In this document: positions 34,761 to 43,425 of the stretch, piece after piece | How positions within the stretch are numbered: the first letter of the stretch is position 1 | How the letters are laid out: every line of letters begins with the position of its first letter | Source of the DNA: an uncultured Clostridium sp. | GTDB lineage: Bacteria > Bacillota > Clostridia > TANB77 > CAG-508 | Reading direction: 5' to 3' | NCBI GenBank assembly: GCA_930986425.1 | Contig: CAKNJR010000013.1 | Location: 1-45,250, forward strand | DNA: 45,250 nt | The notes under the pieces: model-generated | What the model was told of the DNA's origin: nothing | The model's input: the letters and a program-made list of their open reading frames with translations, nothing else | Databases searched by the model: none | Position numbers and translations under genes: made by a program

Positions 34761-35282
34761 ATGGATAAAATAATTGTGGAAGTTGGCTCAACTTGTACAA
34801 AAGTAGATAAATTTAATGGAAAGAATGTAGAGAAATTAGAAGGAAAAACAATACAATTTAAAAAACATTATAACGAAGATAAAAAATTAAGAGAAAGTGA
34901 TGTTAATGCATTAATTGAAAGTATAAATAATAAAATTGGTGTTATTGATGTAATGCAAAAATTTCCTGATTTAGCCGAAAATTTTGCAACAACTAATCTT
35001 GAAACAGTAAAAGAATTTATCAAAGAAAGATTAAATTTACCAAAAGAAAAAGCAGATATATTAATATTAGCTGGTGGAGGCCATGAAAAATTTGCAAGAT
35101 ATTCTGGAATAACATATGAAAAAAACACATTATATAAAGATGAAGCTTCACCAATTATGATGGATATAGAAACAAGAAAAAAGGACCAAACCCATGTAGA
35201 CGCAGAGCGTAGCAAAAAGCCATTCGTACGAATGGCTTTTTATTATAGTTTTATTTTTCAGTTCTATCATTTCCCCTATTAG
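34761..35282 (+). pseudogene. truncated ASKHA/Ppx-like protein
   Basis: 173 codons. The N-terminus (MDKIIVEVGSTCTKVDKFNG) resembles the first phosphate loop of actin-like ATPase or exopolyphosphatase folds, and ADILILAGGGHEKFA resembles their adenosine-binding loop. They are only ~90 residues apart, too close for a whole fold, so an internal deletion is likely. After KKD the frame runs through a terminator palindrome (35214-35241) and into the opposite gene, giving an unrelated tail (RMAFYYSFIFQFYHFPY). I read this as a decayed gene. The family call is tentative. Confidence 0.5.
35214..35241. terminator. perfect palindromic bidirectional terminator
   Basis: A 28-base perfect palindrome centred on GCCATTCGTACGAATGGC with A/T-runs on both ends. 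It serves as a terminator for the minus-strand 552-aa gene ending at 35251, and as the end of any plus-strand transcript. Confidence 0.85.
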
Positions 35283-36909
35283 TTCTATAATTTTCACTTA
35301 TTTTTTTAGCCCATATATCAGTATTTTGTTTATCAAACTCTATCTCTGGACTAACTTCTTTTATTCTGCTTTCTAGCATATTTACCCAGTTAGCTGTATG
35401 AAAACATCTTCTTACATATGGAAGTCTTAATAATTCTTGCTTATTTTTGTTTTCAGCTAATTCTTTTGCTAAACCTATTGGTATTATATATGTTGCATTT
35501 GAAATGGCTGGTATTAGCTCTCCTTTTTTATTGTGTTTATATCCAATATCATTAGATGCAGAGCGCGTTGATTCATAGAATTTTTCTAATATTCCTATTC
35601 TTTTTTCAGGTAAAATTAGAAGTTCGTATCCATCTATTGTATTTTTTCTTTCCCTTCCTGTTTGGTCACTTAGCATCTTTTTTCCTTTTATGATGATTCT
35701 TTTTACGCTACCTATGCTTTTTAAATACTTTATTCTTAGATTTGGGTCTATCGCCACTCCAGCTTTATGTGTCTCTCCGGTTTTTTGTCCAGTATATCCT
35801 AATTCTTCTACTTGAGAAATATTTAATAATTGATTTGTTTTAAAGTCAGACATCAATTTTTCATAATAGTCAGATTGCTCTTGGGCTATATGTTTATGCT
35901 CTACTAAAAAGCTCAAAAAAGAAATTGATTCATCGTAATTTAAAACATTATGTGTTAGCAATTCACCAATCTTATTTGAATCTAAATTTGCTCCTAAAAA
36001 AGCCATTGTTTCTTCTTTTAGTTTTTCTCTTTCTAGTTGTTCTTCAGGTGTTTCTATACTTTTAATTGGTAATTCTCCTAAAGCATATAACATTAATTTT
36101 GTATCTATACTAGTTTTAGATTTCTTCCCTAACTCACCAAAAGATGTAGAATGGTAATATTTTTTTAATACTTCCTCTTTTGTTAAAACACCTAATTGCA
36201 TTAATTCTAAGACCTTTGGCTCTGTAATATTTTTATTAGACATCGCTTTGATTACATTCCATTTGCTTAAATATTTTTGATTGATTAATTCTCTTATTTC
36301 TTTAGCGTCAAAACATGAATATAATTCCGCTGATTCTAAAAAGTTTGTTAATTGTTCTGTTGTAATTGTATAATCTTTGTAAACTACTCTCTCATCCAGA
36401 TCTTCAATAACTTTTCCTCTTTTAGAATATTTTGGATTTTTCGAAATAAAACTTTTTAATTCCCTTATTCCTATTAAAGCTCCTTTAGCAATATATTTTC
36501 TCAATTCATCATAATCTAATTTAGAATTTCCTGTTGCACTATAAACCCCATTTTCTATGGTGAATTTTTTCCCATCTACATATTCTATGTCTATATCTTG
36601 CTTATTATTAACTGTTATTAAATTATCTATTGCCGTTATTGATTGTATTATTGTCCAATCTTCTACACTTATATATTTTTTGTATCTTAATAATGTTTCT
36701 AATAGATAATTTTTAATCGTTTCAAATATATATTCATTGTTATCAGGAATCTTTCCACTTTTCCAATCATCAAATAGAGTCATCCATTTAATAGTGAAAT
36801 CTTGATATGCTTGATTACTTTTGTCTGATTTCAAAAAACCTATTGCTAATATGTTTCCATCAATGCAATTTAATTCAGGTATTTTATACATTTCTAAAAA
36901 GCTTTTCAA
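35251..36909 (-). CDS. unknown 552-residue protein with helical repeats
   Basis: I do not recognise this family. The protein is soluble, without signal peptide or membrane helices. The middle (~200-345) is helical with loosely repeated segments ending in L(L/M)xxxVLxxxE (LINQKYLSKWNVIKAM, LMQLGVLTKEEVLKKY, LLTHNVLNYDESISFL). The C-terminal third is more basic and mixed alpha/beta (SVKRIIIKGKKMLSD, DGYELLILPEKRIGILEKFY, RRCFHTANWVNML) and could be a nucleic-acid-related or enzymatic domain. The start is TTG 36907-36909, set by AAAGGAGG. The next gene upstream on this strand (36950-37714) is 40 bases away, so they may form an operon. Confidence 0.8.
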   Translation of the reverse strand: MKSFLEMYKIPELNCIDGNILAIGFLKSDKSNQAYQDFTIKWMTLFDDWKSGKIPDNNEYIFETIKNYLLETLLRYKKYISVEDWTIIQSITAIDNLITVNNKQDIDIEYVDGKKFTIENGVYSATGNSKLDYDELRKYIAKGALIGIRELKSFISKNPKYSKRGKVIEDLDERVVYKDYTITTEQLTNFLESAELYSCFDAKEIRELINQKYLSKWNVIKAMSNKNITEPKVLELMQLGVLTKEEVLKKYYHSTSFGELGKKSKTSIDTKLMLYALGELPIKSIETPEEQLEREKLKEETMAFLGANLDSNKIGELLTHNVLNYDESISFLSFLVEHKHIAQEQSDYYEKLMSDFKTNQLLNISQVEELGYTGQKTGETHKAGVAIDPNLRIKYLKSIGSVKRIIIKGKKMLSDQTGRERKNTIDGYELLILPEKRIGILEKFYESTRSASNDIGYKHNKKGELIPAISNATYIIPIGLAKELAENKNKQELLRLPYVRRCFHTANWVNMLESRIKEVSPEIEFDKQNTDIWAKKISENYRTNRGNDRTEK

Positions 36910-36949
36910 AATGTTCCTCCTTTCAAATAACTATCCCATATCTTTAAAG

Positions 36950-37714
36950 TTATTCTAGTTTAAAAATATAATTTTCTTTTATTTCATTTAAATCTATTAG
37001 TTTATTTTTATTGTTTTCGAGTTTTTCTAATTTTTTAATATTTTCAAGTTTGCTTTCATCTGAAATTATCATGTACTCTTCTTTTTCGTTTAAATCATTA
37101 ATTAAATCATCTATATTTTCATAAGATTCTATTTCTATGTTATGTACATATGCATATTTAATTAAGTTAACGTATTTTTCATTATCTTTTGTTTTATCTA
37201 CATATATTTTTATGTGACCGTATGAATAGTATGTAATTGGATTTTTTATATAATATTTTAGTTTTTCGTAATTGAAATAATCTCCTACATAAACTATTCT
37301 GTTATAATTTTGCTGATTTTGTATAAGAGTTTGTTGTTGCTTATCTACAATTATTTGTATATTTACTTTCATATTAAAATCATTTAGAATATTTTTTACT
37401 AGTTCTAATAATGAGGCTTGAAAAATATTATAACTAGAATTATATAAGTCAAGTTTTGAATTATTATATATAGTTTCTAGTACAAAATGAGTTAATACTA
37501 ATGGATTCCCAGAATATATTAATGCTGTAGAAGTAATTTCTGGTTCTTTTTCTATTATTTTATTTTGTGTATAATTTATTTGTTTTATTATACTTGTTAT
37601 ATCTATGAGGTTACCTTCTTTTTCTTCTTCAATAGCAGCTTCTTTAAGGACTTTGTTTTCTAGTAATTCTTTTTTTATTAAATTCGTTATTTTTATAAAA
37701 TCATTCTTTATCAT
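36950..37714 (-). CDS. unknown 254-residue protein, possibly a degenerate aldehyde-dehydrogenase-like fold
   Basis: No family recognised with confidence. The segment STALIYSGNPLVLTHFVLET is reminiscent of the nucleotide-binding half of aldehyde dehydrogenase or gamma-glutamyl-phosphate reductase folds, and IQIIVDKQQQ, RIVYVGDY and GHIKIYVDKT suggest alternating strands and helices. No catalytic Cys or Glu motif is visible. The protein is Asn/Lys/Ile-rich and soluble. ATG follows AGAGGAG. It is divergent from the 676-aa repeat protein, with inverted repeats in the shared 175-base gap. Confidence 0.7.
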   Translation of the reverse strand: MIKNDFIKITNLIKKELLENKVLKEAAIEEEKEGNLIDITSIIKQINYTQNKIIEKEPEITSTALIYSGNPLVLTHFVLETIYNNSKLDLYNSSYNIFQASLLELVKNILNDFNMKVNIQIIVDKQQQTLIQNQQNYNRIVYVGDYFNYEKLKYYIKNPITYYSYGHIKIYVDKTKDNEKYVNLIKYAYVHNIEIESYENIDDLINDLNEKEEYMIISDESKLENIKKLEKLENNKNKLIDLNEIKENYIFKLE

Positions 37715-37754
37715 AATACTCCTCTTATTCTTGACATTTCATATCTGTTCTTTT

Positions 37755-37785
37755 GTTAAAATACTCCCTCTAGTATCATTTTAAC
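37755..37785. promoter_or_regulatory. interrupted inverted repeat in divergent promoter region
   Basis: GTTAAAATACT (37755-37765) is matched by AGT-ATC-ATTTTAAC (37772-37785) with a 3-base bulge. It lies 41 bases upstream of the 254-aa gene. It could be an operator or a hairpin in that gene's mRNA. Confidence 0.4.
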
Positions 37786-37826
37786 ATTAATTATGTTATT
37801 CTTCAATATTTTTTGCTTTTATTTCA

Positions 37827-37866
37827 TTGCATAAAGGCTATTCCTTATGATACTATTATATCATAA
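37827..37866 (+). promoter_or_regulatory. promoter with overlapping inverted repeat
   Basis: TTGCAT (37827-37832) and TACTAT (37851-37856) have 18-base spacing. TTATGATA (37845-37852) and TATCATAA (37859-37866) form a perfect 8-bp inverted repeat over the -10 and start site, a layout typical of repressor control. Confidence 0.5.
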
Positions 37867-37889
37867 ATTTAACTAGGAAAGTGAGTAAT

Positions 37890-39917
37890 ATGAAAAAAAC
37901 TAAAAAGAGTACAAAACTTTCAACTAAACATGGTACTGAAAGATATCACAGCAGAGTTCAAAATATTGGTGACATCGATTCCAAATTAAAGCATATTAAA
38001 AGAACTGGCTACGATATAAATTGTTACTTTGGTGATTTATATAAATATCTTTGCAGTAAAAATAAAAGCAATAACAATGTTATTGTTTACGAAGATAATT
38101 TGTACATTTTTGATAAATCTAGCCAAATCTTAATTACTACTTACCCTATTCCTGAAAAATATCTCCCATCTAGAAAATATTTTTTATCTAGTACTAAAAG
38201 GAATATAATTGAAAATATTTCTGATTATATAAATAAAGTTATTGTTATAAATTATTTTAATAAAAAGGTAACTGCAAAACTTTTGAACATGAAGATAATG
38301 TTTAATAATGCTTATTTTACTGCAATCGCAACTAATGGAGAATTGCTTGAGTTTAGTTTTAATGATATATATGATTTTGTTTTAAGTAAAAAGCAGGAAT
38401 TGTATGATTTTTCTTTTCAAAATACTACTATAAAAAATACTCTTTTAAATTATTCTTTAGGTAAAGAGGCAACTATTTTTATAAAAGGCTTTCACATAAA
38501 TGTTAAAGTTTTAAATCTATTTAATCTAGATAATGAAGTGTGGTTTAGAATTTTAGAAAATAATTCAATCAACTTTATAAATTCATCAGATATTTATGCT
38601 ATTGAATTTTATAGCCCAAATGAAAATATTTTAGATGAAAAACTTTACTCTCAAAAGAAGAATTTATATAAATCAATTATAAGACTTAATGAAATTCGAG
38701 CTATTGTTCGAAATATAGAATATCTTGTTGATAATTTTAATATTTACGAGTTGAAAAATTGCTCTGTTATTCATTCCACTTTGGGTAGCGGTAAAATCTC
38801 GAATTTTATTTTGAATACTATCATTGTTGATTTTGATAATGGAAAAACTGATACATTCTCTTTTCCTGATTGTTTTGAAAATAATGTATTAAAAATTATA
38901 AATCTAGGAAATAATAAACCAATTACCAAGTCTAAGATGAATAAGTATAGAAACAATTTAAGCAAAGAAAAAAGGAATATGAAAAAATCAATTAAACTTA
39001 AACAGAATCAAGTGAGATTAAAAGAAATTAAGTTTGATTTATTAAAAGCAACAAATGATGAAGAAATAGATAGTTTAATTTCTGAAAAAGAGATTTTAGA
39101 ATGTAAATTATTTAAAGAGACTAATATAAAAGATGATGTTTCATTAAATAATAGTGTGTTTTATGAAGATTCTGCTATTTCTGAGAGTGTGCAAGAGCAA
39201 TTTATAGATTCTTATTTAGGCAAAGAAGTAATTCTTTTTTGTGAAGAAAGAACTTTTAAGGGAAAAATAATAAATAAGTTGCGCATTAATAAGAAATTAT
39301 GGATTAGAATTAAAAAGATTTCTAATACTGAATTTATAAAAGGTTCCGATTTATTGGATATTAAGAATTTAGATGAAATTAATAATTATAAGGATAAAGT
39401 TTTTGCAGGTTATGAGCAACTATGCACTATAAAGAGAAAAATGACTTCTTCATCTATCATGGTGTTTGAAATGGAAAGCTTGATACAGAATTTGAATATT
39501 CTTTCAAAGAAATTCAACATTTTAGGAGTTAAAAATGTTCCCGTTTTCCATAAAAGTTTTGGGAAAGGAAAAATTTCATATTTTATACGAAACACTATCA
39601 TTGTAGATTTTGATAACGGAACAACCAAAGAATTTACTTTTCCTAATTGTTTTGATGATAATATTTTAGTGTTAAATACCTCTCAAAGAAGGCCTATTAT
39701 AGCGCCTAGTCAGCTAACTAATACTAAAAATGCCTATCTTGAGCAACTTAATCATCATCAACATTTGTTAGAATTGTTGACAATCCAATATCAAATTGAG
39801 AAATTAAATATTAAATTGCATAAGTTTAAGGTTGAAGATTATGAAAATATTATAAAAGAAAAGTGTTCTTTAGAGAAGGATTTTTTTAAGAAAAGATTGA
39901 AGTATAATATTGAATAA
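37890..39917 (+). CDS. unknown repeat protein: RNase-like N-terminus, SH3-like and Tudor-like barrels
   Basis: About 675 residues with a recognisable but unnamed layout. Residues ~12-95 (STKHGTERYHSRVQNIGDID ... NNNVIVYEDNLYIFDKSSQI then LITTYPIP) resemble small BrnT/DUF4258-type domains. Three SH3-like units follow at ~110-162, 188-242 and 441-494 (each Y(L/I)xK-V/AxI-F...). Two near-identical barrels lie at ~293-332 and 551-594: the hydrophobic-H-FGxGKIS...NTIIVDFDNGxTxxFxFPxCF motif recalls the Tudor-like C-terminus of UvrD/PcrA helicases. The copies are similar in DNA too, indicating a duplication. Coiled helices separate the units. ATG 37890 is preferred over GTG 37881 by spacing to AGGA. 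Function unknown. Confidence 0.75.
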   Translation: MKKTKKSTKLSTKHGTERYHSRVQNIGDIDSKLKHIKRTGYDINCYFGDLYKYLCSKNKSNNNVIVYEDNLYIFDKSSQILITTYPIPEKYLPSRKYFLSSTKRNIIENISDYINKVIVINYFNKKVTAKLLNMKIMFNNAYFTAIATNGELLEFSFNDIYDFVLSKKQELYDFSFQNTTIKNTLLNYSLGKEATIFIKGFHINVKVLNLFNLDNEVWFRILENNSINFINSSDIYAIEFYSPNENILDEKLYSQKKNLYKSIIRLNEIRAIVRNIEYLVDNFNIYELKNCSVIHSTLGSGKISNFILNTIIVDFDNGKTDTFSFPDCFENNVLKIINLGNNKPITKSKMNKYRNNLSKEKRNMKKSIKLKQNQVRLKEIKFDLLKATNDEEIDSLISEKEILECKLFKETNIKDDVSLNNSVFYEDSAISESVQEQFIDSYLGKEVILFCEERTFKGKIINKLRINKKLWIRIKKISNTEFIKGSDLLDIKNLDEINNYKDKVFAGYEQLCTIKRKMTSSSIMVFEMESLIQNLNILSKKFNILGVKNVPVFHKSFGKGKISYFIRNTIIVDFDNGTTKEFTFPNCFDDNILVLNTSQRRPIIAPSQLTNTKNAYLEQLNHHQHLLELLTIQYQIEKLNIKLHKFKVEDYENIIKEKCSLEKDFFKKRLKYNIE

Positions 39918-39955
39918 ATAAATGTGTCTAACTTCTTTTAAATGCTTTTATTGTA

Positions 39956-40032
39956 AAAAAACTGCCATATTTTGAAATGCACCCATGGGTAGACATTAAA
40001 TAGGTTTCACATCAATTAAGTGGCAGTTTTTT
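39956..40032. repeat. long hairpin with nested palindrome between convergent genes
   Basis: AAAAAACTGCCA (39956-39967) pairs perfectly with TGGCAGTTTTTT (40021-40032) across 53 bases, with ACCCATGGGT (39981-39990) nested inside. The T-run makes it a plausible bidirectional terminator. Its length and internal palindrome also resemble the ends or relics of IS200/IS605-type or MITE-like elements, which is inference. Confidence 0.5.
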
Positions 40033-40040
40033 ATATACTT

Positions 40041-41204
40041 TTATAATTCTAATTCTTCCATTTCTCTTGGACTATACTTATCAAAAGTCCCTACTATTTT
40101 TAGCGAACCTTTATCGAATCCGTCTAAATATTCTTTAACTTCTTTTGGTGTTCGTCTCACATATTGTTTTTCATCTTTAGAATACATGTAATAAAAATTT
40201 TCGCTTGGATTATTTTCATCTTCTCCTTTAACTTTTATAATTGATATTATATTTTTAAAATCATCATTTGCAGTAATAACATAGGGATAAATTCTTTTTT
40301 CTTCTTCTTTGCTTAAAATTTTATTTGCTAAATCTATATAATATCTTATATTTTCTAAGTATCTCGGTTCTGTATTAAAATCCGTATATTGATGTACATT
40401 TTGAAAAATGAAGTCCATTTTATATTTTAACCAATCTTTTTCTGGAACATCCTCACCATGTAATACATATTTCTTAAACAGCTCCGGATTATTAAATTCT
40501 TTCTTTAATGTTTCTATAACATCTTCTGTATAAAGTCCTCTTTCGTCTTTTGTTTGAACTTTTGGTACAAAAAAGCTATATCCAAATTTCTTATCTAATT
40601 CTTCTACCTTTTCTCTTGGCACACAATCAATTTTGCCATATTGTTGCTCAAGTCTTTGCAAATATGCCTGGTTATCAATATCAATTGGCATCACTCCCGT
40701 GCTTCTTGCCAAATCATAACAAAATCTATTTACTCTTCTTGATGTTTTAATTCTTCCCAAGTCACTTATCAAATTAGCAATATATGTTTTTCCATTTATT
40801 TTCAATATTGCATCAACATGAGTTAATTGCTTTCCCGGATATTTTTCTACTGTTTCCGCTTCTATTCCAATACTTTGCAAAACTCTTACATATGCATCAT
40901 TGATTCCTTTACAAATTCCTTCGTAGTCCTCATTTATTTGATTATCATAATGATTTTCTTTGTATTCTCTATTGCTAAATATAAATTTAGCATTTTCATT
41001 AAATAATTTTCCTAGATTTAAATAAATGTAATATGCTTGTTCTATTTGTGATAAGTTCGAAGGCATTTTGGCTATAATTTCTTTTACCTTTGGATTATTT
41101 AATATATCTTCTTCTGCTTCTTTTGGTGCTTCTAGTAGTTGCTGTTTTCCAAACTTTGCTTTTATTTTATTTTTTAGTTGCTTAAATAAGTCTACTAGTT
41201 TCAT
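40041..41204 (-). CDS. transglutaminase-like cysteine protease-fold protein
   Basis: 387 residues. A possible Cys-His-Asp triad is visible: C98 in DYEGICKGINDAYVRVLQSI, H129 in THVDAILKINGKTY, and D148 in NLISDLGRI, spaced as in the transglutaminase-like superfamily. No signal peptide; a short basic amphipathic N-terminus. The C-terminal half (~190-387) is a helical/mixed region I do not recognise. It may process or cross-link a protein. ATG is preceded by a near-perfect AGGAGGTGAT site, implying high expression, with promoter at 41236-41265. Confidence 0.75.
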   Translation of the reverse strand: MKLVDLFKQLKNKIKAKFGKQQLLEAPKEAEEDILNNPKVKEIIAKMPSNLSQIEQAYYIYLNLGKLFNENAKFIFSNREYKENHYDNQINEDYEGICKGINDAYVRVLQSIGIEAETVEKYPGKQLTHVDAILKINGKTYIANLISDLGRIKTSRRVNRFCYDLARSTGVMPIDIDNQAYLQRLEQQYGKIDCVPREKVEELDKKFGYSFFVPKVQTKDERGLYTEDVIETLKKEFNNPELFKKYVLHGEDVPEKDWLKYKMDFIFQNVHQYTDFNTEPRYLENIRYYIDLANKILSKEEEKRIYPYVITANDDFKNIISIIKVKGEDENNPSENFYYMYSKDEKQYVRRTPKEVKEYLDGFDKGSLKIVGTFDKYSPREMEELEL

Positions 41205-41235
41205 TTAATCACCTCCTATATATTTATAAACCAAA

Positions 41236-41265
41236 ATCATAATCTATGCAAGTATTTTTTGTCAA
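41236..41265 (-). promoter_or_regulatory. promoter of transglutaminase-like gene
   Basis: TTGACA (41260-41265) and TATGAT (41236-41241), 18-base spacing, minus strand. Confidence 0.7.
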
Positions 41266-41294
41266 TATACGCACATAAACGATTTTTTAATGAT

Positions 41295-41323
41295 TTGACC
41301 TAAAAATAATATTATGTTAAAAT
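41295..41323 (+). promoter_or_regulatory. promoter of fic gene
   Basis: TTGACC (41295-41300) and TAAAAT (41318-41323), 17-base spacing, directly divergent from the promoter of the transglutaminase-like gene. Confidence 0.7.
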
Positions 41324-41349
41324 AATGCTGTAAATAAAGGAGAAAATTT

Positions 41350-42030
41350 ATGACTGTTTTAGAATTTATTTTAAGTAATAATGAATATTTAGAAGATTTA
41401 ATTACTCGAAGTACCTATCATTCAAATGCTATTGAAGGAAGTACTTTAACATATGCTGAAACTTACGCAATTTTATATAATGATAATAGTTTTAAAATAG
41501 AAGGTAAAGAACCAAGAGAAATATATGAAGCTATAAATCATAAAAATGCTTTAGAGCTAGTTTTCAGTAATTTAAAAAGTCAAGAACCATATGATGAAAG
41601 ATTTATTAAGAAGTTAAATGAGACTATTAACAGAAATATTAAAGATACCGAAGGTTATAGGAAAGTGCAAGTTTTTATAAGAGGGAGTGAGCATATTCCT
41701 CCAGAGCCTGCAAAAATGCCTAATTTAATGAATTATTTTGTATATAATTGCAATCATGATACAGATGATATTTTTTCAAAAGTTGCCAAATATCATATTG
41801 ATTTTGAGAGGATACATCCTTTTGAAGATGGTAATGGTAGGACTGGTAGGCTACTAATAAATTATGAATTGATTAAAAACAATTTAGCTCCTGCTGTAAT
41901 TGAAAAAGATGATAGAGTCAAATATTTTGAATTTTTAAGAAATGTTGATTATACTGGTTTAGCTCAGTGGATAAGAGATTTATCTACTAACGAAAATGAT
42001 AGAATGAAAAAGTTTGGATATGAAGATTAA
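41350..42030 (+). CDS. Fic family protein, class II (self-inhibited)
   Basis: 226 residues. The Fic motif is intact, H156-PFEDGNGRTGR167, which catalyses transfer of AMP (or another nucleotide) from NTP to a target hydroxyl. An inhibitory helix precedes it: S25-NAI-E29-G30, the (S/T)xxxE(G/N) signature, with the glutamate expected to block ATP. Because this is N-terminal and in the same protein, no separate antitoxin is needed. The target is unknown. ATG follows AAAGGAG by seven bases. A strong terminator follows. Confidence 0.93.
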   Translation: MTVLEFILSNNEYLEDLITRSTYHSNAIEGSTLTYAETYAILYNDNSFKIEGKEPREIYEAINHKNALELVFSNLKSQEPYDERFIKKLNETINRNIKDTEGYRKVQVFIRGSEHIPPEPAKMPNLMNYFVYNCNHDTDDIFSKVAKYHIDFERIHPFEDGNGRTGRLLINYELIKNNLAPAVIEKDDRVKYFEFLRNVDYTGLAQWIRDLSTNENDRMKKFGYED

Positions 42031-42044
42031 TTTTTACTTACATA

Positions 42045-42079
42045 AAAAATACTGTCTCCTATTAGGAGATAGTATTTTT
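42045..42079. terminator. strong bidirectional terminator overlapping a stop codon
   Basis: A 16-base stem with one G-T pair (42045-42060 with 42064-42079) and A/T-runs. It also overlaps the stop codon of the convergent phosphatase gene (42078-42080). Confidence 0.88.
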
Positions 42080-42785
42080 ATCCGCATAACTTCTTTCTTA
42101 TTTTTTCTATATTTTCTTTTGGAACATTGCAACTTAAAATATAGTTCTCAAAAGAATCATATTTTTTAAGTAAATTTTCTATGAATGTTATTATAAACTT
42201 AGGAGAAGACTTTTTTAGATTTTCTGAATATTTTTCTATAATATCAGTATCTGCTAAATAGGTATTAGTAACTTCATAATTTGCAATAATATCTTTTATG
42301 TAGGCATTGCAAAGTCCAAGAATGAGTGCAGATATTATTCCTGTTCTATCCTTACCCGCTGTACAGTGGAATAATACTCCTCCTTTGCTCTGTGCAAGTA
42401 TATCAAAGATTTCTTTTATTCTTGATTTGTTTTCTAACACATATGTATATCCTACTCCATGATTAAAGTTTTCTTTATCTTTTTCAGCATTTGCATATTG
42501 CTCATATTCAGAAGTAGATAAGGGAATATAATGGAATTTAAAATATTCTCTATTTATATTATCATCACTAACAAAGGTAGATTGAATCGTTGTATTTCCT
42601 CTAAAATCAATTATGTCTGTAATTCCATAGTTTTTCAAAAATTCGTTGTCTTTATCTGTTATGTTAGTGAGTCTATCACTTCTAATAAAAACATGAAATT
42701 TTGTTACTTTATTATCCTTTGTGGGATATCCACCTAAATCTCTTGTGTTTTTAGTTCCTTCTAATGGTAATCTAACATAGTCCAT
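42078..42785 (-). CDS. tyrosine/dual-specificity protein phosphatase
   Basis: 235 residues. The P-loop HCTAGKDRTG (C141, R147) fits CX5R phosphatases, and the N-terminal LEGTKNTRDLGGYP is typical of the Y_phosphatase3 group. Such enzymes hydrolyse phosphotyrosine or phosphoinositides and occur as secreted or cytosolic enzymes; no signal peptide is seen here. A possible general acid lies in IIDFRGN or HYIPLS. Ribosome binding site AAGGTAGAG. It is 48 bases from the upstream Ham1-like gene. Confidence 0.9.
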   Translation of the reverse strand: MDYVRLPLEGTKNTRDLGGYPTKDNKVTKFHVFIRSDRLTNITDKDNEFLKNYGITDIIDFRGNTTIQSTFVSDDNINREYFKFHYIPLSTSEYEQYANAEKDKENFNHGVGYTYVLENKSRIKEIFDILAQSKGGVLFHCTAGKDRTGIISALILGLCNAYIKDIIANYEVTNTYLADTDIIEKYSENLKKSSPKFIITFIENLLKKYDSFENYILSCNVPKENIEKIRKKLCG

Positions 42786-42833
42786 AATCTCTCTACCTTT
42801 CCATATTCCATTGGATTTTTCATCATTATCACC

Positions 42834-43406
42834 TTAATTTTCTTTATTCTTGTACCATTTTGCAAATTCTTCTAATGAATCAACTGATTTATATTTTACT
42901 CTATTTTCTCTTTCTTCATCTGTCATTTGTGCAAGTGTTTTATCATATCCGTAAGGCTTATAAATATACCATAAATCAGACCACTTCTTTTTAGTATCAT
43001 TACCTAAAACTTTTTCAGATAATGTGCCATCATGTTCTCCCATGAATTGATATAATTTATTTCCATCAAAATAAGACAAACATTCAGTAAATTTACACTC
43101 TCTATTCTTTTTTCCTTCCATTAATTTTAATATTCCATCTATGCCTATTGTGTCTAATGCAAAGTTTACAAATGCTTTTGGAAATCCGCCTAATTCGTCT
43201 ATCCAAAATCCAGTATCCATTGATATGCATGGTTTGTTTACTAACTTATATGCTTCCATAACTTTGTACTTTGATATGTATTTTATATCATCACTTCTTG
43301 GTTCGTCTAACTCATATTCAAATACTTTAAAATTTACGTCTTTTAATTTTCTATTTGCTGATGCTATTTTTCCTTTATTATGTGTTACAAATACTATTTC
43401 GTCCAT
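42834..43406 (-). CDS. non-canonical purine NTP pyrophosphatase-like protein (Ham1/RdgB-like)
   Basis: 190 residues. FVTHNKGKIASANRKL at the N-terminus matches the substrate-binding T/SxNxxK motif of ITPases, and CISMDTGFWIDELGGFPKAF matches the conserved D(S/T)G...L.G.PG segment. Members hydrolyse dITP/XTP to monophosphates and so protect DNA. The sequence diverges from housekeeping RdgB, e.g. FPKAF in place of PGxYS, so this may be a specialised paralogue. ATG follows AGAAAGGA. Confidence 0.82.
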   Translation of the reverse strand: MDEIVFVTHNKGKIASANRKLKDVNFKVFEYELDEPRSDDIKYISKYKVMEAYKLVNKPCISMDTGFWIDELGGFPKAFVNFALDTIGIDGILKLMEGKKNRECKFTECLSYFDGNKLYQFMGEHDGTLSEKVLGNDTKKKWSDLWYIYKPYGYDKTLAQMTDEERENRVKYKSVDSLEEFAKWYKNKEN

Positions 43407-43425
43407 TTTTATTTTCCTTTCTTTT

